Source: Desulfatibacillum sp. (GTDB taxonomy: Bacteria > Desulfobacterota > Desulfobacteria > Desulfobacterales > Desulfatibacillaceae). Taken from it: 56,252 nucleotides of DNA. A program made the translations under genes and the position numbers. The notes below the pieces were generated by a model, which was not told the DNA's origin, made no database searches, and saw only the letters and a list, made by a program, of their open reading frames with translations. Shown piece by piece: positions 22,730 to 30,945 of this stretch (within the stretch, counting starts at the first letter, position 1; each line of letters starts with the position of its first letter). The stretch covers positions 1 through 56,252 of the forward strand of contig JAEINP010000036.1 of assembly GCA_016342355.1 (NCBI GenBank), written 5' to 3'.

Positions 22730-23767
22730 ATGCGTAAAATCAGTCAGAAAGCTGTTGGGGCGATCCTGTTGGTTGTATTCATGGTTGTTCTGCCTGGGGC
22801 GGCCTTTTCCAAGTCCTACGAATACGTCTGGAAATCAGGCTCCCTGGTTCCCAAGGGGGTGGGCTACGCCACCCAAATCAATGAAATCCTGGTGCCAGGT
22901 TTTTTAAAGGCCACGGACGGCAAACTCATCCTGAAAACCTATTTCGGCGGAATTATGGGGGATGACGAGGATGTCCTGAAAAAGGTGCGTATTGGCCAAC
23001 TCCAGGCTGCCGGTTCAGGCGCCCAGCTTGCCTTGCTGGTCTGCCCGGACATGGGTGTGACCAACCTGCCCTTCCTGTTTGACAACTATGATGAGGTGGA
23101 CCATGTGCGCAAAGCCATGTATCCGGTCTTTGACGAAATCATGCAGCAGGAGGGGCTAAAACTGCTTTTGTGGCTGGACCAGGGGTTTGATCAAATCTAT
23201 TCCGTTAACCAGCCCATATCTTCCCTGGAATCCTTTAAGCAGGCCAAATTCCTCACCTGGAGCGGGGATATTGAAGTGGCCTTCCTGGAAGCCATGGGTT
23301 CCTCGGCCTTTCCCGTGAACGTGCCTGAATTCAATTCAGCCATCCGGCAAGGATTGGCGGACGCCTATATCGGGCCTCCCATTTGGGGGGTTTCCACCCA
23401 GATGTATTCCATTATTCGGTATATCAACAAAACCGATATACGGTATTCTCCGGCTGTGTTTTTCGTTTCCATGGAAGCCTGGGAAGCTCTGCCGCCCCAA
23501 TATCAAAAAAACATTATGGAACAGCGGGAGGGCTGGCAAACCCCCTTCATCCAGGGGTCCAGGGCGGATAACCAAAAATGCATGGATGCCATGTTCAACT
23601 ACGGCGTGCAGGAGGCAATAATGCCGACCGAAGTCCTGGAGGCCATGAAAACGCGTTCCCGTCCCATTTATATGCAGATGGCGGGCAAGGTTTATTCCCG
23701 AAAAATTCTGGACCAAACCCTGGACCTGTTGGAAGAATACAGGGCTGGCAAAAAGGGGACGAACTGA
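22730..23767 (+). CDS. TRAP-type (DctP-family) solute-binding protein, copy 2
   Basis: 345 residues with signal peptide, strongly similar to copy 1 throughout: YVWKSGSLVPKGVGYATQI, FGGIMGDDEDVLKKVRIGQL, AYIGPPIWGVSTQMYS and VSMEAWEALPP all align. The pair is a tandem duplication with diverged ligand-lobe positions (for example WCGDIEE against WSGDIEV), so ligands may differ. As with copy 1, membrane subunits are missing locally, which is unusual for TRAP systems. It may serve a distant DctQM, a chemotaxis or kinase sensor, or another carrier. No terminator is obvious downstream. Confidence 0.85.
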   Translation: MRKISQKAVGAILLVVFMVVLPGAAFSKSYEYVWKSGSLVPKGVGYATQINEILVPGFLKATDGKLILKTYFGGIMGDDEDVLKKVRIGQLQAAGSGAQLALLVCPDMGVTNLPFLFDNYDEVDHVRKAMYPVFDEIMQQEGLKLLLWLDQGFDQIYSVNQPISSLESFKQAKFLTWSGDIEVAFLEAMGSSAFPVNVPEFNSAIRQGLADAYIGPPIWGVSTQMYSIIRYINKTDIRYSPAVFFVSMEAWEALPPQYQKNIMEQREGWQTPFIQGSRADNQKCMDAMFNYGVQEAIMPTEVLEAMKTRSRPIYMQMAGKVYSRKILDQTLDLLEEYRAGKKGTN

Positions 23768-24222
23768 TTTTCGGACTATGGGGGGCATGACCATAATCAT
23801 AAAGAGAACCAATGCCATGGGGGCGGATCAACAATTTAACAAAGATCATCCAAAGGCCCTTAAATACAAGTAAAAACCGGTCATGACCACTTAAAATTTA
23901 AAAATTCAGATGGATCACTGTCTTGAGACTATGAAATCCATCACAAAAGCCCTCCTCATGGGTCAATTGTCCACCTTAGCGCCGTCAATGCCATCACTAA
24001 AAATTATTATATTAAATTAGGTAGTTACAAAATAAACTTTCCGCTTGTCTCCATTTTCCAAATACATGTCCTCAGGATTCTCTTTTTTTTTCTTGAATAT
24101 TCCGGCTTGCAATTTGCCTCGCCTTGGTTTACCCAAAAAGGGATCAAGTCCTTGAAATCCCTTACCAAGATATAAAACCTAACCCGTTTGTTCCGGACAC
24201 ATGACCACTATAGGGAGGTATC
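23768..24222. other. Intergenic region before the beta-helix gene
   Basis: About 455 AT-richer bases with no supportable gene on either strand. A weak sigma-54-like element, CGGCTTG-caat-TTGCC at 24103-24118, has the right 12-base spacing but only four matches in each half region. AGGGAGG precedes the start at 24223. Confidence 0.4.
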
Positions 24223-27186
24223 ATGAAATCATCCATTCTATTACGGTTTAAAGAGCGACTATACCCCGTTGCCATAATTGGCATTTTGGCCCTGGCCATT
24301 TTTCCCGCCTCGGGATGGTGCGATTACACCACACCCGGAACAGGGGTCAACTGGACCCTGGACCAACTGGTGGCTAACTCCGGGGGGGCGGTGACAGGCG
24401 CCAGCCCCAACTACCAGGTGAACGAATATTTATTTGTTTCAGAAGGCGACACCCTGACCATTGCGCCTTCGGTGGAAACCACCGTCGTAATCAGTGAGAG
24501 CATGGGCATTGTGATTTCCGGCGCCTTGCAGGTCCAAGGCACAGATATTTTTCCAGTCTTGTTCACTGGGATGGACCAGACCGAGGGGGCCTGGGATGCA
24601 ATCTATGTGACTGAAAACGGTATGGCAAACATGGCCTACGCCCAAGTGGAATTTGCGGAGATCGGCCTGTATTTTGACCGTATTGCCAGCACTGCGCCCG
24701 GAAGCGTCATCAATCATTGCCTGATTCAAAACTGTTTGAATCCGGGCATTGTTGTTGATGAATATGCAGCGCCCACATTCACTCTCGCCAATTCCGTGAT
24801 AGCGAATAACGGGGATGCCGGCCTGTGGCTGGAATACATAGGCAAGTCCGCCGTAAACATGCAGGGCAACTGGTTTTATGACAACCAGTGGAGCGGCGTG
24901 GCCATCTTTTCTGGCAACCCCTCCACGGTCATCCAGGGAAACGCCTTCACAGAGAACGACTTTTTTGGCGTGGAAGTAATTTTCGGAGGCTACAATCTGC
25001 AAATCCGGAATAACCTGATTGTGGGCACGGATGGGGCTGGCATAGGCTTGAACACGGGGACGCAGTTCAGTAAGGATGGCGGGTACTATACCACGGGAGG
25101 CGAGCAAACCACCATCCAATCCAACATCATTGCCGGAAACCATTATGAGGGTATTTACTCCTACTATTCCTCGGGCCATAACATTGCGTATAATGTGATA
25201 GCTGAAAACGGCATGGGTATCTATCTGGATCACTCCTGGAACAGCCTTGTCGCCATGAATACCATTGGGGAATGCTCACTGGACGGGTCCCTGTTTAGCA
25301 TGGACACCATGGATTTGCCCTTTGGGTACAATGCCGCCTTGGCGGAGCAGCTTGGCGGCGACCCGGAAAACTGGAACCTGGACGCCAATGAGGGAAGCGG
25401 GGTTTTTGTAGAGAATTCTATTCCCGGCCTGGGCGCCGAGCCGGTTTCCTATGCCTGGATAGAGGTCAATGCAAACAACGCCGATAACTGGATGGCCTAC
25501 GAGCAGATAGTCAAGGATGAGGACCTGAACGACGAGTACATGGACGAAGCCGCCATCGGCTTTGATTTTCCCGTTTCCTATACCGCGGCATTGGAATCCG
25601 GAACGTACACGCATTTTTCCATGAATTCCAACGGAGTGGTGGAACTTGTTCAAAGTCAATATGCCACCGAAGGCTATGACGACTACGAAAGCAGGGGCTA
25701 TTTTACCAGAAACTACCCGGAATCCACATTTCTGTTCGCTAACGCGGACGACTGGATCGACACAGGCATAGACGCCTACCAAACCCATAACGGCCAGCAA
25801 GTCCGCATGAACGGATTTGGTTATCGCCATTTTCAAGCAGGCGACCTGGACGGCGACGGAAACACAGTGAAAGAAGAATGCCTGGTTTTCCGGTGGTTCA
25901 TGGAGTCCTGGTTTGATTCGGAGCACAGATCCAATTCCCAACCGCTTTGGAACGATTTTCAGGCTGTTCTCTATCCGGACGGACGCATCCGCTGGAATAC
26001 CAAGGCCAACAACGCCAAGCTGGTGGAGTACGGCGCCTATTGCGGGCTGTACGCGGGCGGTAATCCCGTGCCCGTTGAAATCATGGCGGGCAACAACCCG
26101 GGTTCCAGTTTCTCATACCTGTTCGACCCTCAAAAAGCCCGGGACATTTCCACCCAGATTGTGGGCAATACCATGCTCAATAATGCACAGGAACAACAGT
26201 CTCAGCCCAAAGGGGACCAGGATCAAGGCCCCCCTGGCATTGAAGGCAATGTGTACCTGTATGACGCATATTTTGTGGGAATGCGCTCCAATACCCTGGA
26301 GTCTAATGTAAAATGCGTCCAGCTTGACGGACAGGATGATCTTGAAACCACTATACATTTCAACAATATTACATCTTTCCAAAGCACGGAGCGTCGGGTC
26401 CCCGCCGTCAATGGCTGGATCAGCGTTGAAAACTATGCCGGAGGCTGCACAGACGCCCGATACAATTTTTGGGACGCTTACGGCGACCCGGACGCCTATG
26501 TCAACGGCTGCGTGACAATAGACCCCTGGCTTGCCTCAGCCGTCCCCGGACCCGAGGAAGCCGGAATCCTGCTCTTCCATCCCTTTAACGTGGATTCCAA
26601 CGGCACGGTCATCACCGTGACCTCGGGAACTTACCCCGGAATGTCCCTGGTCATCCCCATAGGCGCCGTGGATTATGAAGAGCCAAATGGGTCAAAGGCG
26701 CCCATCACATCCACGTCAGGAATTACCTTCACCATGGGGGAACTCCTGCCTGTTCCCGAGCTCCCCTCCTACATGGAAGGGGTGGGCATACCCTTTGTGT
26801 TCACCCCCAGCGGTCAGGTGTTTAGCGTACCCGTTACCATTACCATGCCTTACAAGGGATTCACGCCGCCCACCCATGTGTACTACTATGACATGGTCAA
26901 CGCCACATGGAATACCGACGGCGTCACCGTGGTGAGCGTGGATCAGGTTAAACGCACCGTCACCTTTACTGCCGCTCACTTCACCACATTTGCCGCAGGG
27001 CTGACCAAGTCTGCGGGAGGAGACGACGGCAATCCCCCCTATCATTACCACAGGAGAGACGTTGCCGATGACCATTTATTCCCCTGCTTTGTGGGCAGCC
27101 TGGCTGGAAACGGAAGCATTCCCTTCTTGCCCGCTGCCCTGGCCATGTTGTTGGCGGCTTTGGGAGTCATCCGCAAAAGAGGCTGA
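24223..27186 (+). CDS. Large secreted right-handed beta-helix protein with C-terminal sorting-like tail
   Basis: 987 residues. A signal peptide ends near residue 33. From about 60 to 350, repeating strands with Asn/Gly turns (GNWFYDNQWSGVAIFSGN, NAFTENDFFGVEV, SNIIAGNHYEGIY) form a NosD/pectate-lyase-like parallel beta-helix. The middle has acidic, aromatic-rich segments and a DLDGDGNTVKEE loop that could bind calcium. A beta-sandwich-like domain follows. The end reads CF, a Gly/Ser stretch, a hydrophobic helix and RKRG, the layout of CTERM surface-sorting signals. Beta-helix proteins of this size bind or cleave polysaccharides or act as adhesins. No catalytic motif is clear. It is flanked downstream by a hairpin terminator, so it is likely a single gene. 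Confidence 0.8.
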   Translation: MKSSILLRFKERLYPVAIIGILALAIFPASGWCDYTTPGTGVNWTLDQLVANSGGAVTGASPNYQVNEYLFVSEGDTLTIAPSVETTVVISESMGIVISGALQVQGTDIFPVLFTGMDQTEGAWDAIYVTENGMANMAYAQVEFAEIGLYFDRIASTAPGSVINHCLIQNCLNPGIVVDEYAAPTFTLANSVIANNGDAGLWLEYIGKSAVNMQGNWFYDNQWSGVAIFSGNPSTVIQGNAFTENDFFGVEVIFGGYNLQIRNNLIVGTDGAGIGLNTGTQFSKDGGYYTTGGEQTTIQSNIIAGNHYEGIYSYYSSGHNIAYNVIAENGMGIYLDHSWNSLVAMNTIGECSLDGSLFSMDTMDLPFGYNAALAEQLGGDPENWNLDANEGSGVFVENSIPGLGAEPVSYAWIEVNANNADNWMAYEQIVKDEDLNDEYMDEAAIGFDFPVSYTAALESGTYTHFSMNSNGVVELVQSQYATEGYDDYESRGYFTRNYPESTFLFANADDWIDTGIDAYQTHNGQQVRMNGFGYRHFQAGDLDGDGNTVKEECLVFRWFMESWFDSEHRSNSQPLWNDFQAVLYPDGRIRWNTKANNAKLVEYGAYCGLYAGGNPVPVEIMAGNNPGSSFSYLFDPQKARDISTQIVGNTMLNNAQEQQSQPKGDQDQGPPGIEGNVYLYDAYFVGMRSNTLESNVKCVQLDGQDDLETTIHFNNITSFQSTERRVPAVNGWISVENYAGGCTDARYNFWDAYGDPDAYVNGCVTIDPWLASAVPGPEEAGILLFHPFNVDSNGTVITVTSGTYPGMSLVIPIGAVDYEEPNGSKAPITSTSGITFTMGELLPVPELPSYMEGVGIPFVFTPSGQVFSVPVTITMPYKGFTPPTHVYYYDMVNATWNTDGVTVVSVDQVKRTVTFTAAHFTTFAAGLTKSAGGDDGNPPYHYHRRDVADDHLFPCFVGSLAGNGSIPFLPAALAMLLAALGVIRKRG

Positions 27187-27208
27187 TCAATAATATTAAC
27201 CGATCAAT

Positions 27209-27232
27209 GGGGAAGGCCCTCGCGCCTTCCCC
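27209..27232 (+). terminator. Terminator of the beta-helix gene
   Basis: Perfect 9-bp stem GGGGAAGGC / GCCTTCCCC, loop CCTCGC, followed by GTAATTTT. Same family as the hairpins at 14165 and 15915. Confidence 0.7.
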
Positions 27233-27408
27233 GTAATTTTGATCCAATTTTTATCTGCGGGATTAGGCTGCCGTGCTCTTTTGCGGGGTGTTGCAGGTGC
27301 TTGGGAGGAACTCTTCCGGGCAGTCCTTGGCCTAAAGAGCCCCAATGGCCGACTCATTTCGCCACATGACTTTTTACCTGGGCATCAATGTTCGATAGAA
27401 ACAAAAAT

Positions 27409-27460
27409 ACCGGGCCAGGGCTTGGAAGGACCATTTTATCCTTCCGGCTCCCGGCCCGGT
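27409..27460 (-). terminator. Terminator of the rhodanese-MauE operon
   Basis: Outer stem ACCGGGCC / GGCCCGGT encloses inner stem GGAAGG / CCTTCC. On the minus strand it is followed by a T-rich run (GTATTTTTGTTT), 37 bases after the rhodanese stop. Confidence 0.7.
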
Positions 27461-27496
27461 TATTGGTTTGATTGGGTGTTTACCGCAATTTAATGC

Positions 27497-28024
27497 CTAT
27501 TTCACCTCGCCCACTTCGTAGCCCGCGCCTTTCCATGCGAATATGCCGCCGGTATAACGGTAGACGTTCTTGTAGCCCATCTTTTTGGCCCAGGCTGCGC
27601 CGTTGTGGCTGCGGGTGCATTTCACGAAACCGCAGTAGATGACGATGGTCTTGTCCTTGTCAGGTCCCAGAAGGGCTTCGAAGTCTGCCTGGGTTTTTTC
27701 GGCGGTTTCCTTGATATCCCATGTGTTCATGTCCGGAATGGGGAACAGAAACTGGACAGCGCCGGGAACATGGTTTTTCACATAGGAGCCTTCATAGGGC
27801 ATGGTGTCCACGATGACCATGCTTTTGCCTTCGTCCATCCACTGTTTGAGTTCGGAGGTGGACACCACATCATAACCGCCCCTCTGGATTTCCCGCACCA
27901 GCTTGACCGCGTCGGTTTCTTTTTCCACTTCCTTCTCGAACTTGTTCATAAACGCCATGGCAGGGCTTGCCGCAAACAAGCCAACCAGGGCGATCGCCAG
28001 AATGATTTTCAAAGATTTAGTCAT
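27497..28024 (-). CDS. Periplasmic rhodanese-like sulfurtransferase
   Basis: 175 residues. Signal peptide with cleavage after PAMA (residue 24). Single rhodanese domain: MVIVDTMPYEGSYVKNHVPGA is the CH2A-like segment and VIYCGFVKCTRSH holds the catalytic-position cysteine (Cys131). A second, Cys136, lies in the loop, an unusual CGFVKC arrangement that could form a disulfide. The C-terminal GYKNVYRYTGGIFAWKGAGY motif is intact. Exported single-domain rhodaneses move sulfane sulfur or act in redox relays. The start overlaps the end of the MauE/DoxX gene by eight bases, so the pair is co-translated. A periplasmic sulfur or thiol-redox role is inferred. Confidence 0.88.
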   Translation of the reverse strand: MTKSLKIILAIALVGLFAASPAMAFMNKFEKEVEKETDAVKLVREIQRGGYDVVSTSELKQWMDEGKSMVIVDTMPYEGSYVKNHVPGAVQFLFPIPDMNTWDIKETAEKTQADFEALLGPDKDKTIVIYCGFVKCTRSHNGAAWAKKMGYKNVYRYTGGIFAWKGAGYEVGEVK

Positions 28025-28559
28025 TGTTTTTGCCTTTCTTTAGCACTGTTAGAATTGCGGCCAGGCGCACGGGGCGCGCTGACCTCACATATCGCCAAAT
28101 ATACAGGTAAGCCACACCAGCCATCATTACAAAATCCCGGTACAGGGAAGGGCGCAGGCTGTGGAAAGCCTCTGCCTCCGGGTCATCCGGTCCAAAGCAC
28201 CCACAATCCACATCCAGGCCCATGTGCAGGGCAAAGCCCAGTACAAAAATGAAAAGCAGCAGCATGCCGGTGATCAGGCCCAGACTGCCCTTTACATCCC
28301 CAAGAATCCCCACAGCCGCGACAATTTCAAGAACCGGCAAAAGCAAGGCAACGGGTTCTATGGCGAATTCGGGCAGCAGGCCAAAGGCCTCAATAATCAC
28401 GGCAAAGGACTGGGGGTCCTGGATCTTGGCCAGACCGGACCACAAAAATATCCCGGCCAGCACCACCCGCCCTATCCGGTACAGCCACGCGGAAAAGAGC
28501 AAGGAATTTTCGCCCGTGCGGCTTTCGTTCAATCCAATATCTTGCAATGCCTGGGACAT
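28017..28559 (-). CDS. MauE/DoxX-family redox-associated membrane protein
   Basis: 180 residues with four hydrophobic helices (about 30-50, 68-85, 93-115, 144-158). The family motif DCGCFG appears after the third helix and presents two vicinal cysteines at the periplasmic face. In MauE-type proteins this supports disulfide or thiol redox chemistry, and DoxX relatives include thiosulfate:quinone oxidoreductase subunits. The overlapping downstream rhodanese makes sulfane-sulfur or thiol oxidation linked to the membrane plausible. No methylamine genes are present, so a mau role is unlikely. Confidence 0.82.
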   Translation of the reverse strand: MSQALQDIGLNESRTGENSLLFSAWLYRIGRVVLAGIFLWSGLAKIQDPQSFAVIIEAFGLLPEFAIEPVALLLPVLEIVAAVGILGDVKGSLGLITGMLLLFIFVLGFALHMGLDVDCGCFGPDDPEAEAFHSLRPSLYRDFVMMAGVAYLYIWRYVRSARPVRLAAILTVLKKGKNND

Positions 28560-28626
28560 GATGGATCCATATTGATTGGGGCTGTTCCGAAATATGAAAA
28601 ACCTATTCCATACAATTACGCCAGGA

Positions 28627-28653
28627 ATTATATTAATTCAGTATATATGTAAA
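28627..28653 (-). promoter_or_regulatory. Promoter of the MauE-rhodanese operon
   Basis: On the minus strand TTTACA (28653-28648) and a perfect TATAAT (28632-28627), 15 bases apart. Spacing is short, but one base more is obtained with TTTTAC. Leader to the MauE start is about 60 bases. Confidence 0.5.
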
Positions 28654-28822
28654 ATTGATAATTTCTATCTAAATGGACGCAGGAATACAAAAGACCAATA
28701 CTGTTGGGTGCTGGACTGCCATGAAGAATTGGAGAGATTGGAAATCTTGCCTTTGCGTTTTTAAAAATCAGGGAAAAGGGATTGGAAATTTTTTGCGGCT
28801 TTGAGAGGACGCAGGAGTTTTA

Positions 28823-28856
28823 ATGCTCCGGCGGCAGGGGGCTGCCGCCGGAGCAT
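28823..28856. terminator. Long GC-rich hairpin, probable terminator of the ABM gene
   Basis: Perfect 15-bp stem ATGCTCCGGCGGCAG / CTGCCGCCGGAGCAT with loop GGGG. It lies 160 bases beyond the stop of the minus-strand monooxygenase gene. The T run after it is short, so its role is not certain. Confidence 0.45.
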
Positions 28857-29015
28857 CCTTGAACATAAGGTTTGTGCCCTGCATTTTTCCGCCCGGGGCC
28901 AAAATGTCTTGATGGGCGCCAAGGCATAGAGGTCTGAGTCACAGAAATCAGGGCGTGGATAGCCCTGTCTCCCGGACCCGGGGGTATTCGCCGCACAGGA
29001 TGTGGGAAATATTAT

Positions 29016-29309
29016 TTAAATGGAGGCCACTTCATCAAACACAGTGATCTCGGGCTGTCCAGCCGCAAAGGTCATGGCTTTTTCCATAAACACCTTGAAA
29101 TGGGGCGTGGAGCTATGGGCGCCCAGGGCGGCCTTATCCGTGTATCTTTCAATGAAAACCAGGGTGTTGGGATCCTTTTTATTGATGTTGAGGGAGTAAG
29201 CCAGGGTGCCTTCTTCCTTGGCGACTTCTTTCATCAGGACTTCGATGGCGGCCAGGGCTTCTTCCTTTTTTGCTTCCTGGATCGGGATTTTTGCGATTAC
29301 TGCGATCAT
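29016..29309 (-). CDS. Antibiotic biosynthesis monooxygenase (ABM) domain protein
   Basis: 97 residues, the usual size of the small dimeric alpha-beta barrel. Core pattern: MIAVIAKIPIQEAK, EALAAIEVLMKEVAKEEGTLAYSLN, NTLVFIERYTDKAALGAHSSTPHF. YgiN-like members oxidise quinols or menadiol, and others degrade haem or act on polyketides. Without a cofactor-binding motif the substrate cannot be told. AAGGAG precedes the ATG. It stands alone on the minus strand. Confidence 0.88.
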   Translation of the reverse strand: MIAVIAKIPIQEAKKEEALAAIEVLMKEVAKEEGTLAYSLNINKKDPNTLVFIERYTDKAALGAHSSTPHFKVFMEKAMTFAAGQPEITVFDEVASI

Positions 29310-29613
29310 GGAATTCTCCTTGCGAATGGTTTTGTTCTATTTATGGAGCGGGGTCCAACTTTTCAATTCTCACACATTCAGGATGCATAGCACAATAATA
29401 AAATAGAGCGCTCGTAATGTTTTGCGAGGTTGGCAGTTTTTTCGGCTGCCGATTTCAGGTGCAACATATGATATTAAATTGTATATATATGTATATTTAG
29501 AAAAGTAATCCAGCTTGATATAGTTTCATTGCTGTGCTTAAATGTCGTATGTTTTGAATTCATATTTGAAATTGTCCTACTACCTTTTGACTAGGTATGA
29601 ACGAGGTGAAACC
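29310..29613. other. AT-rich divergent spacer
   Basis: 304 bases, markedly AT-rich from about 29395, marking the left edge of the accessory stretch. Contains the short palindrome TCGGC-t-GCCGA near 29440-29452. No gene seen. Confidence 0.4.
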
Positions 29614-30945
29614 ATGGCTGAGCTAAGACCAGCATATGACTTCGATGATTCCAGAAACAGTACCCTTCTGTTTAGAGGTACAGCGGAAATTGGAATAGGA
29701 GATTCCTCTTACTCTGGTGAAGGAGAGGCTTGGTTGGACCTTTTTCCAAAGGCTCGCTTATGCTTTACTGGTAGTTTTCAAAATGTGCCTCTTGAAGATT
29801 ATCTGGAGATATTTTCAAGACAGACAGATATGTCTCATTTTTCCATTGGGGATTGCCAAATTGAGGGTTTGGCTATTTCCGGCAATAGGCAGAATTCAAG
29901 CGATAATACAAGTTTCAAATGTTTTCCCAAATCAGAGCCCATAGTGGGCGTAGGACGTCCCTCAACAGCCATGTCGCGGGTAGTATTCCATTTGTTTGAT
30001 TTTCGCCCATATATAGGCGTTCGTAGATTGCCATTTCCTGATGGTGATAAGGTGGAATTCATTGATTGTCTTGATTTCAATAGCGAGGAATGGGCTATTA
30101 TCATCCAATCATTACCTGAAACCAGAAAACGTTTTGACACAGTGAGAGAAGATGGCGCGCACCAGTTGACTCATGTTGGCTGTTTTAAAAAGAAAGATGG
30201 CTCAGATTTTTGTGGGGATGAATCAAACGATGTCATAGATGCACTGAGATATTTCTTATCCCTGGCAGAAGGTAAGTGGTGTGAACCCGTATGCGCTAAA
30301 GGCTTTGACAATTCAGGTGAGAGCGTTTGGGAGCACTGGTCTTCTCCGAGAGAGCATTGGCGCTATTCAGATTCCTGGTTCGATCAAAACCATGGTTGTC
30401 AGTTGGAAGAATTGTTTCCGCTATTCATGGAAAAGTGGGGACAAGCAGGCTGGCGTGACGCATTTAGGGAGGCTATCTATTGGTATTTAGTTGCGAATGA
30501 TGCCTCCCGAGGAGTGGATGCCGGTCTCATTCTAACCCAAACTGCCATTGAAAGGCTTTCCTATGAATTCTCCGTAAATGAGGAGAGTACGGTATCAAGA
30601 GCAGGATTTCAAAAAAGCAAGGCGTCAGAAAAGTTCCGATTGTTATTTTCTCCGAAAAATATCCCATTAAATGTGCCAAGTGACAGTTTGAAATTGCAGG
30701 GGTTGATTCAAGATCAGCAATGGGAAGACTCTCCTCATGCCTTAACGGCAATAAGAAACTCAATAATTCATCCCGAGAATAGGCACTATGGAGAGTTTGA
30801 ATCGGCATATTCAGAGGCTTGGAATCTTAGCCAGTGGTATTTAGAAATGAGTATTTTGGCGATATGCGGGTATTCAGGTACTTATAGCAATCGCCTAAAG
30901 CGGGGAGGATGGGTAGGAGAAGTCGAGGACGTTCCGTGGGCGTAG
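29614..30945 (+). CDS. HEPN-like protein, AT-rich, candidate defence RNase
   Basis: 443 residues from ATG 29614, preceded by GAGGTG. The frame opens at 29542 but without a ribosome site. The C-terminal third is helical and contains R-x4-H in AIRNSIIHPE (Arg381, His386), the catalytic signature of HEPN ribonucleases. The preceding helix AGLILTQTAIERLSYEF is of the type seen in Apea-like HEPN proteins, and the protein ends GGWVGEVEDVPWA. The N-terminal two thirds is beta-rich and unrecognised, perhaps the sensor. Base composition is clearly lower in GC than neighbouring genes, and it sits next to a transposase with REP elements, so horizontal acquisition is likely. Defence function is an inference. 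No toxin-antitoxin partner is adjacent. Confidence 0.6.
   Translation: MAELRPAYDFDDSRNSTLLFRGTAEIGIGDSSYSGEGEAWLDLFPKARLCFTGSFQNVPLEDYLEIFSRQTDMSHFSIGDCQIEGLAISGNRQNSSDNTSFKCFPKSEPIVGVGRPSTAMSRVVFHLFDFRPYIGVRRLPFPDGDKVEFIDCLDFNSEEWAIIIQSLPETRKRFDTVREDGAHQLTHVGCFKKKDGSDFCGDESNDVIDALRYFLSLAEGKWCEPVCAKGFDNSGESVWEHWSSPREHWRYSDSWFDQNHGCQLEELFPLFMEKWGQAGWRDAFREAIYWYLVANDASRGVDAGLILTQTAIERLSYEFSVNEESTVSRAGFQKSKASEKFRLLFSPKNIPLNVPSDSLKLQGLIQDQQWEDSPHALTAIRNSIIHPENRHYGEFESAYSEAWNLSQWYLEMSILAICGYSGTYSNRLKRGGWVGEVEDVPWA

Larger units (their letters stand above)
27187..27496. other. Convergent spacer with two terminators
   Basis: 310 bases between the beta-helix gene and the minus-strand rhodanese gene. 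It contains the two terminators listed separately and otherwise no gene. Confidence 0.6.
28560..29015. other. Spacer with MauE promoter and a long hairpin
   Basis: 456 bases without a gene I can support. The minus-strand promoter at 28627-28653 serves the MauE-rhodanese operon. An isolated strong hairpin lies at 28823-28856. Confidence 0.5.

Noticed and set aside
28576-28764. 62-codon frame upstream of the MauE operon
   Set aside because: Overlaps the minus-strand promoter, no start signal.
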